A stretch of DNA of 64,000 nucleotides from NCBI GenBank assembly GCA_027946365.1, contig JAPEUQ010000014.1, forward strand, positions 310,001 through 374,000. Reading direction: 5' to 3'. The stretch is from Kalmusia sp. IMI 367209 (Eukaryota > Ascomycota > Dothideomycetes > Pleosporales > Didymosphaeriaceae). The notes beneath the pieces were generated by a model. The model saw only the letters and a list, made by a program, of their open reading frames with translations. It did not search any database and was not told the DNA's origin. How positions within the stretch are numbered: the stretch's first letter is position 1; the number at the start of each line of letters is the position of its first letter. The position numbers were made by a program, and so were the translations under genes. Below are positions 43,586-55,564 of this stretch, piece after piece.

Positions 43586-45223
43586 AGGAGCTATAGATTG
43601 ATTGGAAACGCAGATTTACACACCGCGTTGAACCGTGTGCATAATATGCGTCCGTTCTACATGTGATAACCTTACCATTGCGCCCCTACCGACTTACCGT
43701 ACGCAACGCGCACGCTGTGCCACGCTGGATTCAGCCTATGGATGTAAAGTTCGAATGATGTGAAGAACAACTATTGTGAACATTTGGGCGCATGCACATT
43801 GTAGGTGCCGTATTTGACTTAGCGCCATCATCAGGTGGGCTTTTCGCCACAACAAGTGACCGTACGCTGCATCCTAGCGCTCTTTGCACTTTCTCTCCCT
43901 CCTTGGAAACGCAATGCTTCCAATCTCCCTTTGACGGGACTACTGCACATCACCCCGATTGTACACTCCCTCCCGCAGCAGGATATATTGTATTTGCAGC
44001 GGCCCCGGAACAATTACGGCAGACTGTTCCCGAAAAGGCAGTCGATAAGCTCTTGACAGTTACACAAACACACGACAACCATTCTCAAATACGAAGACGT
44101 GGTTCAGTTCGGCACCAAAACATCAGACCGAAATGTCAAATCAACATTCCCAACAACGCAGGAGGATGCAGAGTGGGCCGTGATACCTGCTTGCACCAAG
44201 GGCACGCCACGCGCTATCGGCATGTCGATCTTGGATGGCGTGTTGGACGGGACCGGGGGCTCTATTTGGGCTAGCCACGGAACCCGAAGCTCGAGAGCGA
44301 TTCAGACCGGAACAACTCTCACCAGCTGGAAAGTATGGCGAAAGGCACTTTCATCTCTGCGGCAAGGTTTGCGGTCGAAGTGTATATTGCATTTGGAGGA
44401 GGGGGGCGGGCCGTACCGACACCAGGCTCGAGCAAAAGGCCGCGGCGCGCTATTGTTAGCTTGTGCGCCTCGTTGCGCGTTGAATCAACGATGGTAGGGT
44501 TCAAAATGGCCAGCTGGCGCTGATGAAAGCTGTGGGGCCGGGCCATTTCGTTCTCACGCTTGTCAGCGGCTGCCAACGCTCTTCAGCTGCCATGACTGCC
44601 TGCCCAGTCTATCAAAAATAACCACTACCATCAGACTGCGGCCACTGACGGGAAGGTATACAGGGATGCGCTACTAGTTGCGACCTGAGACGGCGAAGAT
44701 ACGGAAACCCTGCATACCAAGCGCAAATCGCCGAAGCGCCTGCCCGTCTCCAAGTCGCACAAGAACTTCAGATTCAACGCAATTCGTCAAGTTTACAATC
44801 GAGCCTTCGATGGCTCTCTCTCGGCGCCCTGGCAACTTCACGCCATTGTCGTACGGGAATTTTTCCGGCCCAAGCTGCCCCGTTTCCCCAGCATCTAGGC
44901 TAAAAGAGGGGAGTCCCGCCGTCGCATATGCATGCAACTCGTGAAGCCATTTCTTTTTTAGGCTCAGCCGATCTGCCCAGCGCTGCAACCTTCAATATCG
45001 ACCGCGGCAGATTGCATTCTGATCTCTCGCCAACCCCTCCTCTTACTCCCCACTTGTATAGCCATTATGCGACAGGCTGCTCGCCTGTAGCTATACTTTG
45101 TGACCTCGTTAGCCGTCCTCCACAACTTATCTGCTAGCGATGTGAAGCATTGCTAGCGAGTCAGCCTCTTCGACGCCACTTACAACATTCGAGAGAACGG
45201 TATTCGCGATCGCACTATGAGCC
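43586..45223. other. Intergenic region
   Basis: The 1.64-kb spacer separates two plus-strand genes. Open frames up to 160 codons occur but have scattered composition and no recognisable block. I see no RNA gene or repeat. Confidence 0.4.
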
Positions 45224-46757
45224 ATGTCGGCCTTCACTCCAGAAGAATTGGCGTACCTCGAAGCGCATAGAGACGACTCGAGAGAGTATCCGAGATCCAC
45301 TGGGTGTACAGCGTTCCCATCACTTTTGGTATCCTATCGACTGGGTTGAGGCTCTGGGCCAAAACAGCGGGCCGAAACGGTATCACGCTGGATGACTGGT
45401 TAATCGTTGTCGCAACGGTACGCCCTGCAAGACCGGAAAAAATTTGTGAAAACAACTGACCGTCGCCATAGATATGTCTGGTCGGAGAATGCGCCGCTGG
45501 CCTGGGCTATGGTATGGCACTCCAGAGATATGTGATTGCCCTATAGCTAACATGACCAGGCCCTCCTCACGGCATGGGAAGACATGTCATCGTAGTGTCC
45601 CCGCACGATCAAGCAATGGTTCGAAAAGTGAGCTTTGGGAATCTGTTGTAGCATTCGACATTTACTGACCTCAACGCAGGGCGATTACGTCTTTAGTCAT
45701 TTTTACGAGTATGGCTCGCCATTCCAGAGTTTGACTCCGCATACCAACAAGGTCAACGGCGCAGGACTACAAATGCTAATACATCTCTCATAGTTGCGCA
45801 CTCGTCTTCGTAAAGCTCGGGATACTCGCTTTCTACCACCGCGTCTTCGTCGTCCCCCTCTTTCGCAAAATTGTTATGGCCACCGCGGCCTTCGTCATCG
45901 CTTGGGGTATTGGGATAACGGTTACGCTGGCTTTGGCTTGCCGACCAATTGAAGCATTCTGGGATGCTGCCGTCAAGGGCAATTGTCTCAATCTTGTCCA
46001 CTTCACCTATTTCACGAACATTACGAATCTGATCACCGATATCTGGATATTCTTAATGCCAGTGCCTGTTATATGGCATCTGCAATTGCAGACGAAGAAG
46101 AAGCTTCTACTCTGCTTCATCTTCTCCATTGGACTAGCGTACGTATGACCCAGCATGTTCATATGTCTCGATGGGAATTGATCCTAACTATCCGCCCTCT
46201 ATAGCACCTGCATCGTTTCCTCGATCCGCCTTACCGTCGTCTTAGGCCATGGCTACGCTGACTTCACATGGTCCTACGTTCCACTCGGAGCCTACTCCGC
46301 TTTCGAGCCCCTCGGCGGTATCTTGTGCACCAACCTGCCCATCATCTGGCACATGTACCGTAAACGACGACCGCTCTTCCCTGGCTCCTCCGCATTTATG
46401 TCGAAACACTCCTCGACCGCGACACCCAGTTCTGGTGAGTCGCGCCGAAGCCGCTTCGCGCGCTCCCTCGGTCTCAGCAACGCCGACCAGACGGGCACCG
46501 ATAGCCAAGCACGAACGATACTTTCCGCAGAGGAAGGGCAATCTGCGTTCTCGGAGGTATCTCCGACCAATCCCGAACGAGCGCAATTCTTTGGGAAGGT
46601 CGAGAGAGTGCATACCAAAACACAAGAGATGGCGCAAGCAGGCAGTGATGGAACTGCAAGCTCAACAAGGACCAGAAGCACTAGCGAGAGTGGCCCATCG
46701 AGAGGGCCCAAGAGCCCTGGCTTGAGGAAGAACGTGTGGGAAGTGAGGAGGAAGTGA
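45224..46757 (+). CDS. Fungal rhodopsin-domain (PTH11-like) seven-helix membrane protein (one-base frame break)
   Basis: Exons at 45224-45417, 45472-45511, 45560-45627, 45680-45708, 45794-46138 and 46205-46757 splice cleanly. They encode the fungal rhodopsin-like domain: IHWVYSVPITFGILSTGLRL, LDDWLIVVAT, GLGYGPPHGMGRHV, CALVFVKLGILAFYHRVF, ACRPIEAFWDAAVKGNC, DIWIFLMPVPVIWHL and SSIRLTVVLGHGYADFTWSY. Several membrane helices are followed by a Ser/Arg-rich cytoplasmic tail. This family is abundant in filamentous ascomycetes and includes surface-sensing receptors such as Pth11. Exon lengths total 1,229 nt, one base short of a whole number of codons, and the N-terminus (MSAFTPEELAYLEAHRDDSR) is in a different frame from EIHWVYS. 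One missing base near 45290 explains both. Ligand and coupling are unknown. Confidence 0.85.
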
Positions 46758-48316
46758 GTGCATTGCGATACGCCATGATCTTCGCAACGTGCACAACATG
46801 CGCACTGATATCGACTCGCGCCTAGGCACAACTACACGTTCAGCTCGCTTTTTGATGATGACATATACCCGGGACTCTGCATTTGCAAAAGGAAAGGCGT
46901 ACTTGGATTTGGGAACACCCGGTTACTGGACACATAATGATGCATTCACGATTCCTAAACATTTCCTCCTTCGAAACGACGTAATAGGACAAACCAGGCC
47001 TTACCACCATGAGCCGCCATACGCGGAATTGCAGGAAGCCTACACGCGAGGGTGGATTCTCTCTGATCTCATGACTGTACCATATTGTTCCTCTGATTCC
47101 ACATAGCAAGAAAAAGCAAACATCGCCAAACTACCATTCCCGTCACACTGGAAGCTCCCGCGATCCCTCAGCCCGCCCTCAGCGCCGGGAAACCCGGCTT
47201 CCAAATGCGCGCTGATCGCATTCCATTTTTGGACCGCGCTGCGTTATCGCCATCAGCCACCAAGCTGCATCCTTTCGGCTGAACTGCCTTCCCCTCATCC
47301 ACCACTCCACCCAGACTGAACAAAAAATCTACGACTCTTTGGGGGATCTCTTTGGAAGGTCGCTTATGGCCGGATTCGCGCAATTTGGAAAGCACGGGGC
47401 AAACAGAGGGTGGCCCAGGCGCAACGCGCCTCAGGTACGATATCTCGTACGGGTAAATGGCATGCAGACAGCTATTCACGTGGTGATTTGGCGTCATGCA
47501 GACCCTTGCGCTTTGTTCGGCGATTGAGGGCGAGAATGGGGCAGGGGTTGGCGAGGGTCTGGGGGGAAAGAGTTCTGCCGAGGCTGGACCGAGGGTTTCT
47601 TTTTTGGCACGTGCATGCGTGTTTACTTACACATTGGTGTGCTTTCCCTTCGTGCGTGGGTGTACGATGGGAGAGAGGTTGGGGCCATGCATCTGCGACT
47701 GGAATAGCGCGCCATTGGATGGTTCGTATTGCTTTAGGTTTGTATTACGAAGTTATGTTGTCCTATTAGAGATATAGCGTAAAAGTGCTATCCACGAATT
47801 CTCCCTGTACGCAGTGTATTGTGAACCATTGTAAAGGTGGCACTTCCTTTTCTTCTTTTTCCTCAAGAGATAGGAAGGTAAGGGCTCATGTGCTGGCTTT
47901 GACCATCCACGGAGTATACCACCACTGAGAAGATGAATCAGAACCAGTTGTTTTGAAAGAAGTCGTACACGATTTCACATATTCGTTTAATGAAGCTGGC
48001 GAGGGATCTCTGGTATTCTATTCATGCAATGCGTGCATGTTTCTGATGCGTCCCATACTAGATCGTAGGCTACGCGACCATTGAAACTGGATATGGGTTC
48101 TACTCGTACTAGGTCATAACGCAAATTCATTGTTGTAGCGGGGAGAGCATTGGTCAGTGAGCAGGTTTGTTTGGGTCGTTGGAAGCCTATTTTCGAGCCT
48201 TTGTTACATTGTTAATACTAACAAAAAAAAGTCATACAAGTCCCCTACCCTTGTGTCTGCACAATGGTTGAGCTGAATTCCGGTATAATATAGTCTCACG
48301 CGTATGATTCTCAAAG
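46758..48316. other. Intergenic region
   Basis: The 1.56-kb spacer precedes the plus-strand kinase gene. Plus-strand frames near 47400-47780 have unusual composition and no motif. An A8 run sits near 48225. Nothing else is recognisable. Confidence 0.4.
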
Positions 48317-49267
48317 ATGGGCGAGATCAGCCCTATTGTCAACTACACCATGATGGTACCTCCCCCCAATCAACGCTTCGAGAACATGGGTTCGATTTCG
48401 AACTCTGGTGAGAACAATGCTGGCATTTTCCTCGAGTGGGATGCACATTCGCGCGAATATTGTATCGAGAAGCGTCTCAAAGCCAGGGACGTCCGAAATG
48501 GTTACGCACAGCGAGAAATCGAACTCCTCATCCAACTCCAAGGTCACCCCAACATCGCAAACCTCGTTGCATACGACTACAACTATCCCGAGTTTGGCAG
48601 ACCAAGCGCGAAGATTTGGACCCACTACTGCGACCACAGGAGCTTAGACAATGTCATCGAAGCACTCAAGGTGAGCAAAACCAGGGCGCCTGAAGCCTTC
48701 TTATGGCATGTTTTCGAGGGTCTCGCAGAGGCAGTTCGGCATTGTCAACAAGGCCCACAAGGCTACGATGGACCTTGGAATACCGTATATCACCGTGACA
48801 TCAAGCCCTCCAACGTCTTCCTCGCAAGCACCCAAACAGAAAATGAGTTTCCTCGCGTGGTTCTGGGCGACTTCGGCTGCTCGACCTCCACTTACCATGT
48901 TCGCAACGGCTTCAACGATGAGCAATTCTGCTCTATACAGGATCTAAATTTCGTTCCTCCAGAGGCGCCCAAATACACTCTGAGATCGGATATATATCAA
49001 ATCGGCATAGTCTTGTATTGCCTGATGTTTGCGCAGCTTGAGCCGTGTTCTGAGTGGAATGTTATGTTGTCTGATATTCTGCATCAAGACGTCTGGCTTC
49101 GCGAGCTGCGTTCAGACAGGCCGTATTCGCTGGCTTTGGTCCGTCTGGTGAGTAAGTGCCTTACGAGAAAAGTGGATCAAAGACTAGGTATTGGTGAGCT
49201 TACCCAGCGGATCGTGTCCCGTGCGCGAGAGTGCTCCGCGAGTGATGTACTTTTCGACAACTATTGA
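48317..49267 (+). CDS. Serine/threonine protein kinase A of a tail-to-tail pair, 316 aa
   Basis: A single exon from ATG 48317 encodes little more than a kinase domain. Visible are the ATP-binding lysine (REYCIEKRLKA), the alpha-C glutamate (QREIELLIQL), the helix APEAFLWHVFEGLAEAV, the catalytic loop YHRDIKPSNVFL, LGDFGCST, and VPPEAP with SDIYQIGIVLYCL. All catalytic residues are present, so activity is expected. The Gly-rich loop is weak, reading GSISNSGENNAGIF. Insertions before HRD (GPQGYDGPW) are typical of fungal lineage-specific kinases. No other domain is attached. The minus-strand kinase 425 bp downstream shares the FLWHVFEGL helix and NVFL/LGDFGC spacing and is evidently a paralogue. 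Confidence 0.9.
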   Translation: MGEISPIVNYTMMVPPPNQRFENMGSISNSGENNAGIFLEWDAHSREYCIEKRLKARDVRNGYAQREIELLIQLQGHPNIANLVAYDYNYPEFGRPSAKIWTHYCDHRSLDNVIEALKVSKTRAPEAFLWHVFEGLAEAVRHCQQGPQGYDGPWNTVYHRDIKPSNVFLASTQTENEFPRVVLGDFGCSTSTYHVRNGFNDEQFCSIQDLNFVPPEAPKYTLRSDIYQIGIVLYCLMFAQLEPCSEWNVMLSDILHQDVWLRELRSDRPYSLALVRLVSKCLTRKVDQRLGIGELTQRIVSRARECSASDVLFDNY

Positions 49268-49692
49268 TATTGAGTTGACGGATAACGCTTTGCTATCTAT
49301 GTTTTGCGTTGTGAATAGCCACTGTCGGTTTTGTTTCTAGATTCAAAATATATAGGAAATTTTCTTAGCAGAAGCTACCATCACGTACCGTGATATTGAT
49401 ACAGTCGATTAATTTCTTCGTGAATTTCACCATCTCCACGTTGTGAGGTAACTATTTTCATACCCATACATTGACGTGGGTATCACTGACACATTTCTAC
49501 TCCATCTTCTCATTTCGAGTTCTAGAATATAGGAGCAATTCATTCGGCCAAAATATTCTTGCTGCATCTCTAAACCACTACGAAGAGACTTTCTTCAGAG
49601 CTGTGCCTTCGAAACTAATAATCATACCCTCTTTCATTTGTAAATCTCTGTTCGTCCTCGCGTCCAAAGTAAGACCTCTCATTTCATCGACC
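49268..49692. other. Convergent 3' region between paired kinases
   Basis: The 425-bp spacer lies between the stop codons of the two facing kinase genes and should hold both 3' ends. It is AT-rich and holds no supported feature. Confidence 0.5.
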
Positions 49693-50670
49693 TCACCCGG
49701 TTGAATCCGATTCAAAACCCACTTCTTTCTGCATCTCCATCAGCTCCTCAAACAGCGATCCGCCTTGCCTTTCAACCTTCAACTTGCGGATCTTTTTCAC
49801 CAACACGTCTGCACTCGGCCTCTCCTCTCCCTTTGAAGCGAGACACCATTTTACAAGAATTTCCAACTCCCGCGAGCCCTTACCCCCCCTTGCGTCCTGT
49901 CCATTCAGGAAATCAGCAAGACACTCGGTAGGGTTGAGGTCGCACATATAAAGACACAACAACACAAGACCAATCTGGTAGATATCGCACGCGGGCTCAG
50001 CTTCGCAGCCCTCAGGAGGCATAAATCTCGGATTCCCGGGGAAAAAGCTTCCAAACGGGAACTGCGCCAGATCGGTGCGTGTCACCGCGCAGCCGAAATC
50101 GCCCAGCTGGATTCGCGGATACGCATGCCGTCGACCGCTGGACTGGAGAAACACATTCGTGAGTGTAATATCTCTGTGCACCACGCCCTGACCGTGACAG
50201 AATCGCACTGCTTCGGACAGACCCTCGAAGACGTGCCACAGAAACGCTTCGGGGAGATGCAATCTCTCGTCTCCATATAGCTTGACTAGTTGCGCGAGCG
50301 TACCTCTATCGCAGAGCTCCGTTACCGTCCACGGGATGTCGTGGGGATGTTTGGAGCCGTCGTCCGCATCGAGCAAGCGTAGGACGTTCGCGTGGCCTCC
50401 GCAGCCATTGTACCGTTTCAGGTCTCGCAGTATTCGGATTTCATGCGCTGCGTGGCCTGGTGAACAGATGTCCGGGGGGAGCATTTTGAGGACGCATAGT
50501 CGTCCTGTTGAGTTCTCTTGGATGAGCTTGATGCCGCGGTTGAAGCAGCCATCGGATGTTTGGCTGCCGCAGTGTGAGAGGGAGGAGAGGATTGTCCATC
50601 GGGATTTCAGCACAGAGTCTGGGTCGAACTTCCGGCCTGCACGCCGTCGGATGCAGATTTCGTCAAGCAT
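49693..50670 (-). CDS. Serine/threonine protein kinase B of a tail-to-tail pair, 325 aa
   Basis: The first ATG of the frame is at 50670 (MLDEICIRRRAGRKFDPDSV). The frame stays open upstream to about 50823, so a further 5' exon is possible. Kinase features are the ATP lysine (RLCVLKMLPPD), alpha-C glutamate (AHEIRILRDL), the helix LPEAFLWHVFEGLSEAVRFC, the loop VHRDITLTNVFL, LGDFGCAVTRTD and a MPPEGCE variant of the APE motif. HRD aspartate and asparagine are kept, but the usual lysine two residues after the aspartate is threonine (HRDIT), which could weaken phosphotransfer or alter specificity. The protein ends in a basic helix (LVKKIRKLKVERQGG) and a short acidic tail. It is a paralogue of the plus-strand kinase facing it. 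Confidence 0.88.
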   Translation of the reverse strand: MLDEICIRRRAGRKFDPDSVLKSRWTILSSLSHCGSQTSDGCFNRGIKLIQENSTGRLCVLKMLPPDICSPGHAAHEIRILRDLKRYNGCGGHANVLRLLDADDGSKHPHDIPWTVTELCDRGTLAQLVKLYGDERLHLPEAFLWHVFEGLSEAVRFCHGQGVVHRDITLTNVFLQSSGRRHAYPRIQLGDFGCAVTRTDLAQFPFGSFFPGNPRFMPPEGCEAEPACDIYQIGLVLLCLYMCDLNPTECLADFLNGQDARGGKGSRELEILVKWCLASKGEERPSADVLVKKIRKLKVERQGGSLFEELMEMQKEVGFESDSTG

Positions 50671-51535
50671 CTGGGGAGGCGTGTGCACTGACTCCGCGTA
50701 TAGACTGAGTGGGGCAGAGGGACCGGGCCGAGTTCGTGATGCTGAAGTCCGATGGATATTCAAGGGTTGAATGTAGGCTGGTTGCGAAGGGTTGGTAGGT
50801 GACAGTGAATGTGGACTTCGCAATAGAGATCGTGATGCGCTATGTGTTCAATATGTGAAAAAGAACAAAGTGACGACTTTCACATCGTCCTCCTCGGGCG
50901 GAGCAGAAAGGTCGTTTTTCATGTAACGAACACTGCTGTTAGTGGCGCGACAGGGCTGGATGTTGGGTTGCCAACTGCTTTGCCAACCTGTTGGCTCCTG
51001 CAAAACCATAGACATGTCACTATGTAACTGTCTAGAGCGCTATTGCCGTCTTGACTATCGCATTCATACCGGTAGTGAGAGTTCCAAGATTTACTCTGAT
51101 TATGAATGGTCATACTCATTGGGGAAGGCACTAAATGAAGGAAGGAATATAGAGTAATTATATCCACAGACTAACTTCGACACTAATGCAAACCTAGCCT
51201 CGCGGGGCTACAAGTGAGGGGCAGGGCGTTGCACATACCCAACGCTGAGGTGAGGTTGGTTGAGGATGAAAACAAACATGGGGCGGCGTCTAGATGCGAT
51301 ACGCGATGCTGACTGCATCAGCCCAGGCCATGTGACCACAAAATCGTTCGATGGGCTTGAACAAAGAAGCGTCACCTGCGCATCGACGACACCACAAATG
51401 GAAATTGATTCGAAAAGTCCATTGCCAAACATTGAGAGAATGAGAAGTAATCGAAGAGATGGGCGATGAGAATAACGAAAGAAGCGTGGTGGTGGCGCCG
51501 ATCGGACGCCGAACTCTAGGTTGCCTGATGTTGAT
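50671..51535. other. Intergenic spacer
   Basis: This stretch holds the kinase promoter and the 3' flank of the metallopeptidase gene. The in-frame upstream extension of the kinase (to about 50823) reads Ser/Pro-rich and could be a 5' coding exon. Otherwise I see nothing. Confidence 0.4.
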
Positions 51536-53891
51536 TTAGTCAAAACCAGTCTCACTGATTTCCTTAATGGGCTCAATAGTCCAACGTTGTGTTGGCCGAC
51601 CTTCATTGGCATCGTTCTAGCAGAAGCACGAGTTAGTCATCTTACACAAGGAAATAAACTACTTCGAGAGTGCAAGGCTGCAAAGGGTACATACCATCTG
51701 AACTGTCGTTCCTCCATCCATAGTATCGAGATAGAGGAACTTGCCCTTGTACACATTCTCGATGCGCCACGTCCCATCACCCCAGGACGTGATATGCCAC
51801 TGCTGTGTATATTCACGGTTCGCCGGCTTTAAACAGGGAGTCTTTCTGCCCGATCCAATCACATCAAGCTGACGTTCAGCACCGAGGAACATGGTGCGCA
51901 AAAGGTACGTCTCGTTGCCGATAGGCTTGAGCTGCCAATGCTGGCCTGTAAAATTGCCATCGTAGGCTAACACAATGTTACCGGTGCTCTCGGTGCCGTG
52001 ATCGTTGATGACATCAAGGGAATAGGAAGAAGGGTTATAGGTGTTCTTCAAGCGATACCAGATTTTGCCATCGAAAGGGAAGGCACCGGGTGCTGGACCT
52101 GCTTGGGGTTTGACAGTGATGTTGAAAGTCATCGATGCAGAGCTAGTAGGAATCTTGGTAATGGTGACGAAGCTTTGAACAGTATTAGCCATATTGCATA
52201 GGGAGCGGAAGAAGAATACTTACGTATCTTTACCATTGTATGACTTGCTATTGGGAGTAGAAGTCGCGTTGAACGTCACTTTTTTGGTAGTACCTGGGAA
52301 TGGATCACCAGCATCACCGAAGTCAATCTTCTTCTCGAGCTCCCGAAGGCCGTCTGCCTGCACGATCTTGAGCAAAGGATGATTCTCGTTAGTATTTGAA
52401 TCGACACTGTCGTCAACATGCCAAACAATGAGGCCAGCGCCAGGGAGTGAAGCGTCGAAACCAGTGAGCTGCCGGTTCTCAAGAAGGAAGTACTCGGAAC
52501 CGGTCGAGCCGTTTTTCCACAAACGGTGTGTCGTGAACGAGGATTTTACGTCCTGAAGAGTGATTTGGTGGTTTTCCGTCTCGACTACAGTATCAATCCA
52601 GCCCTGTGATGCCTTACACCCTGATACACATTAGTGCATCTGTGTGGAGTCGAACGAGACGAACTCACAGGCTGATGGATGGACTGGCCGAAGACCACCG
52701 TTACCCCAACTGCCAGCTGACATCAAGCACCAGAAGCCGATGCCAGAGCTACTATCATCTGTGTCGTAAAGGTCCGGCCAGCCAAAAACTTGTCGTAGTC
52801 AGCACTACTAGTTGAATATTACAATGAATACCGGCGTACCTAAATGGCCAATCTCATGAGCACAGACTCCACATTTTGCATCCTCAGAAACGGTCAAGAA
52901 GCCGTACACCTTGCTTCCTTGTGAAGTATTAGTTGACGAACCAAACAGGGATCAACTTGATTTTTCGCTTACCATAGATCTCTTTCTCTTCACGCAACAC
53001 CCACTTCATAGACCAGATGTCTCCAGGATTGTTCGTCTCATCGGCCTAGAAAATCAGGACATATTAGCATAGCCCCATGTTTACCGATATAAATACTCAC
53101 GGCTTGTCCTGCATGGATACAGATGAATGCATCTACATAGCCATTGCCATCATTATCATAGATTTTCCAGTCGGCGTCGGCTGTGCTTCCGACATCTGCC
53201 TTCACGGCTTCGAACGCTTCGTCTGCCATGTCTCGTACGTTGGGACCCGGCTCGTTCCAGCCGAACTCTGGAATCATTAGCTTTGTGCATTAGTGTATCA
53301 TCTACGATCTCACCATTGTTGGCATAGTATGACAAGTTTTGAGACATGGTGTAGGGGCCAAACACTTCGCCAGTAAAGGCAACCTGGCCATTTGAGACCT
53401 CTTTGTAGTACTCTGTGACCGAGCCGGTGGAAAGCTTGCCGGTGGAGAAGAACAAGTCCTCCATGCGCTCTTTGGTACCAGCCTTCATCTTCACATCCTG
53501 GAATTCGCAGAGGATAACGGCTACCCTGAAAAGACTCAATATAGACCTTTGATAGATAAGTATCAATGCATACCTGATGGGGCCGCGTAAGGGTGCTCTC
53601 TCCAAAGCAGCTTTGCTCATCGCCATGGCTGAAGTAGGCGACTTATAGTGGGTCTGAGAACACGTAAGTCGTGAGTTACACGTGACGAAGTGTATGCATT
53701 ACCGGTGCGAAAATGGTACCATCGTTCATGCCTGGGACTTTTGGTCTGCCATAGTGGCTCACCCATGGCTTGGTCCACGGCGCTTTCTCGACACCTTGTA
53801 CGGTCACAACATCAGCCTGAGAGTTGAGCTTGGCGAGTATGTCAGGGTGGGGGGAAACGAAGCATGGAGCATCACAGTGGCGAGGACCCAT
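51536..53891 (-). CDS. M6 (immune inhibitor A-like) metallopeptidase with QxW beta-trefoil tail, 624 aa
   Basis: Ten exons join into one unbroken frame of 625 codons (starts 53891, 53653, 53525, 53267, 53045, 52917, 52788, 52620, 52172, 51616; last base 51536). After a short N-terminus (APCFVSPHPDILAKLNSQ) come VAVILCEFQDVKM, the zinc site CAHEIGHL (52844-52858) and FGWPDLYDTDDSSSGIGFWCLMS, which match the M6/InhA family better known from bacteria. HPSAWCKASQGW and the FLLENRQLTGFDASLPG/GLIVWHVD blocks complete it. The C-terminal 150 residues have three QxW repeats (GQHWQL, QQWHI, QRWTI), the mark of a ricin-B-type carbohydrate-binding fold. No signal peptide is seen at this ATG. An intron falls directly after the zinc motif. 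Substrate and export are unknown; bacterial ancestry is inference. Confidence 0.9.
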
Positions 53892-55564
53892 GATGGGGAT
53901 AGTTGCCTAGTATGGTTCGCAGTAAATGTATCAGGTTGCTGTGAGATTATAGAGCCGTAGATCCTGAGCATGAAAGAGAAAACGAACTCTTCGAAGAACA
54001 CGGAAAGTTTCCAAACTATATAGAGGTGCTGTGGATCACGGCTGACACTTAGCATAGATGCATCGGGGTAGGAGGGTGGTCACTCGCGTTCTGCCTTACT
54101 TGAACCAGGCAGCAAACTCTCTACAGTCAAGGATGGCGGTGTGGTGATGGCATTGGCGTGATGAAATGGCCTTCAGCGTAAGCTGAAAGCTGAGTAGATA
54201 CGTAGCAGATGGCATCCAGTAAAGAGTAATGTGCGATAGCCACAAAAAAATTGTGATAACCGGTGGAGTTCGGAGAGGTGCAACCAAGCGCCAGTGTCTG
54301 AGCCTTAAGCGACCAGAAGGCTGTTGCTAATCGCATTCGCGGTAGAGGCCGTTTCAGCTGCTCGTAAAAGTTAAGACTGGTGTGTGATCCGAGAGGAAAG
54401 CGGCAGGTACTTTGGCGAAGTGTAGATGATTTGAGCCAATGGGTGATCGGCAGTCGCTGCTGCAGGCAGCAGTTGCTGGGATCTAGATTAGATACTGTGC
54501 TTGGCTGTAAAAAGCACCGCTGCCACCACGATAGGAAAATGCGACCGCGTCACACTCCAAAGACCGTTTGATCGATATCATTTTCTTGCCTGCCTTTTCA
54601 TTATATCAAGCGAAATAGGACGATAATGTATTATCTCTTTTATTTTTCTTGAATCATCCGCATTGTTGTGTTAAAGCCGTTCGCGTGCTACCTGGGCTCG
54701 TCATCCAATTGATGCAGTGAGAGTGCATTTGGTGGTCAGCTCTCAGCTGCTACGCCATGGCACACGCTCAGGTAATAAACTTCGAAGCCCTCAGCCAGAT
54801 CGGTCAGTTGCGGGGTATGTGGCTGAGACGCATCTGAGCCTGGAAGTAACTAAGATTTCTGGGGCTGAAAAACGATGGTTGCAAAGAAAGAGAGGTGGAA
54901 TAAGCCCGGGGCAGAGGGGAGGTTGTGCTCAGAGGTGTGGATGCTTGTTGGCCTGTGCTCATCACGGATGATGTCACCGGAATCTTTCGTCCACAACGAT
55001 CCTCACACCATCATGCATTTTTCTTTGCTCTTGGTCTTCAAACTGATGCTACGATGAAACTGGTTCTAATATTGACCATCCGGGATGTACTTCTGGTTCA
55101 AGATACGATTACGCAGCTTTAAGATACACCTGCAAGTGTGGTAAAACCATCACCCCCAATGTACCAGGTCTTTAAACGTCGAAGGTTTTCAATATTGACA
55201 AAGATAGCATAAAAGATAGGACGGATCGTCTCGAGTGTATGTCGTCGCCATCGTTCCCGAGCGGGATACAGGATGTACTCAAGTAAACCTCAAGCTGGAC
55301 AAGATGATCTGTAACACTACCATAAGCACAAGCCTACGCAATAAAGCTAGGATGAACGAAGGCGCAAGCTGAGCAACTACATCGCCCATGGAATTCAAAG
55401 TATTACGCAGAGGCAGAACACCTGTCTCAACGCTACACCTATTCACGAGAAAGCAAACCCCAGCATGCGCTCTGAATGCATTGATAATGATGGAATAAAA
55501 AAAGTCTATAAGATGAGAACATCGAAACGAACATCCGCTTCCACAGCCTCCACAACCCCCCACT
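53892..55564. other. Intergenic region
   Basis: The 1.67-kb spacer lies between the metallopeptidase promoter and the 3' end of the DJ-1-like gene. Short frames only; none has a motif, and I see no signal-peptide exon that would splice to the metallopeptidase. Confidence 0.4.

Noticed and set aside
48317..53891. Reading the kinases and metallopeptidase as a bacterial-style operon
   Set aside because: The genes are on both strands, separately spaced and intron-bearing; co-transcription is not possible.
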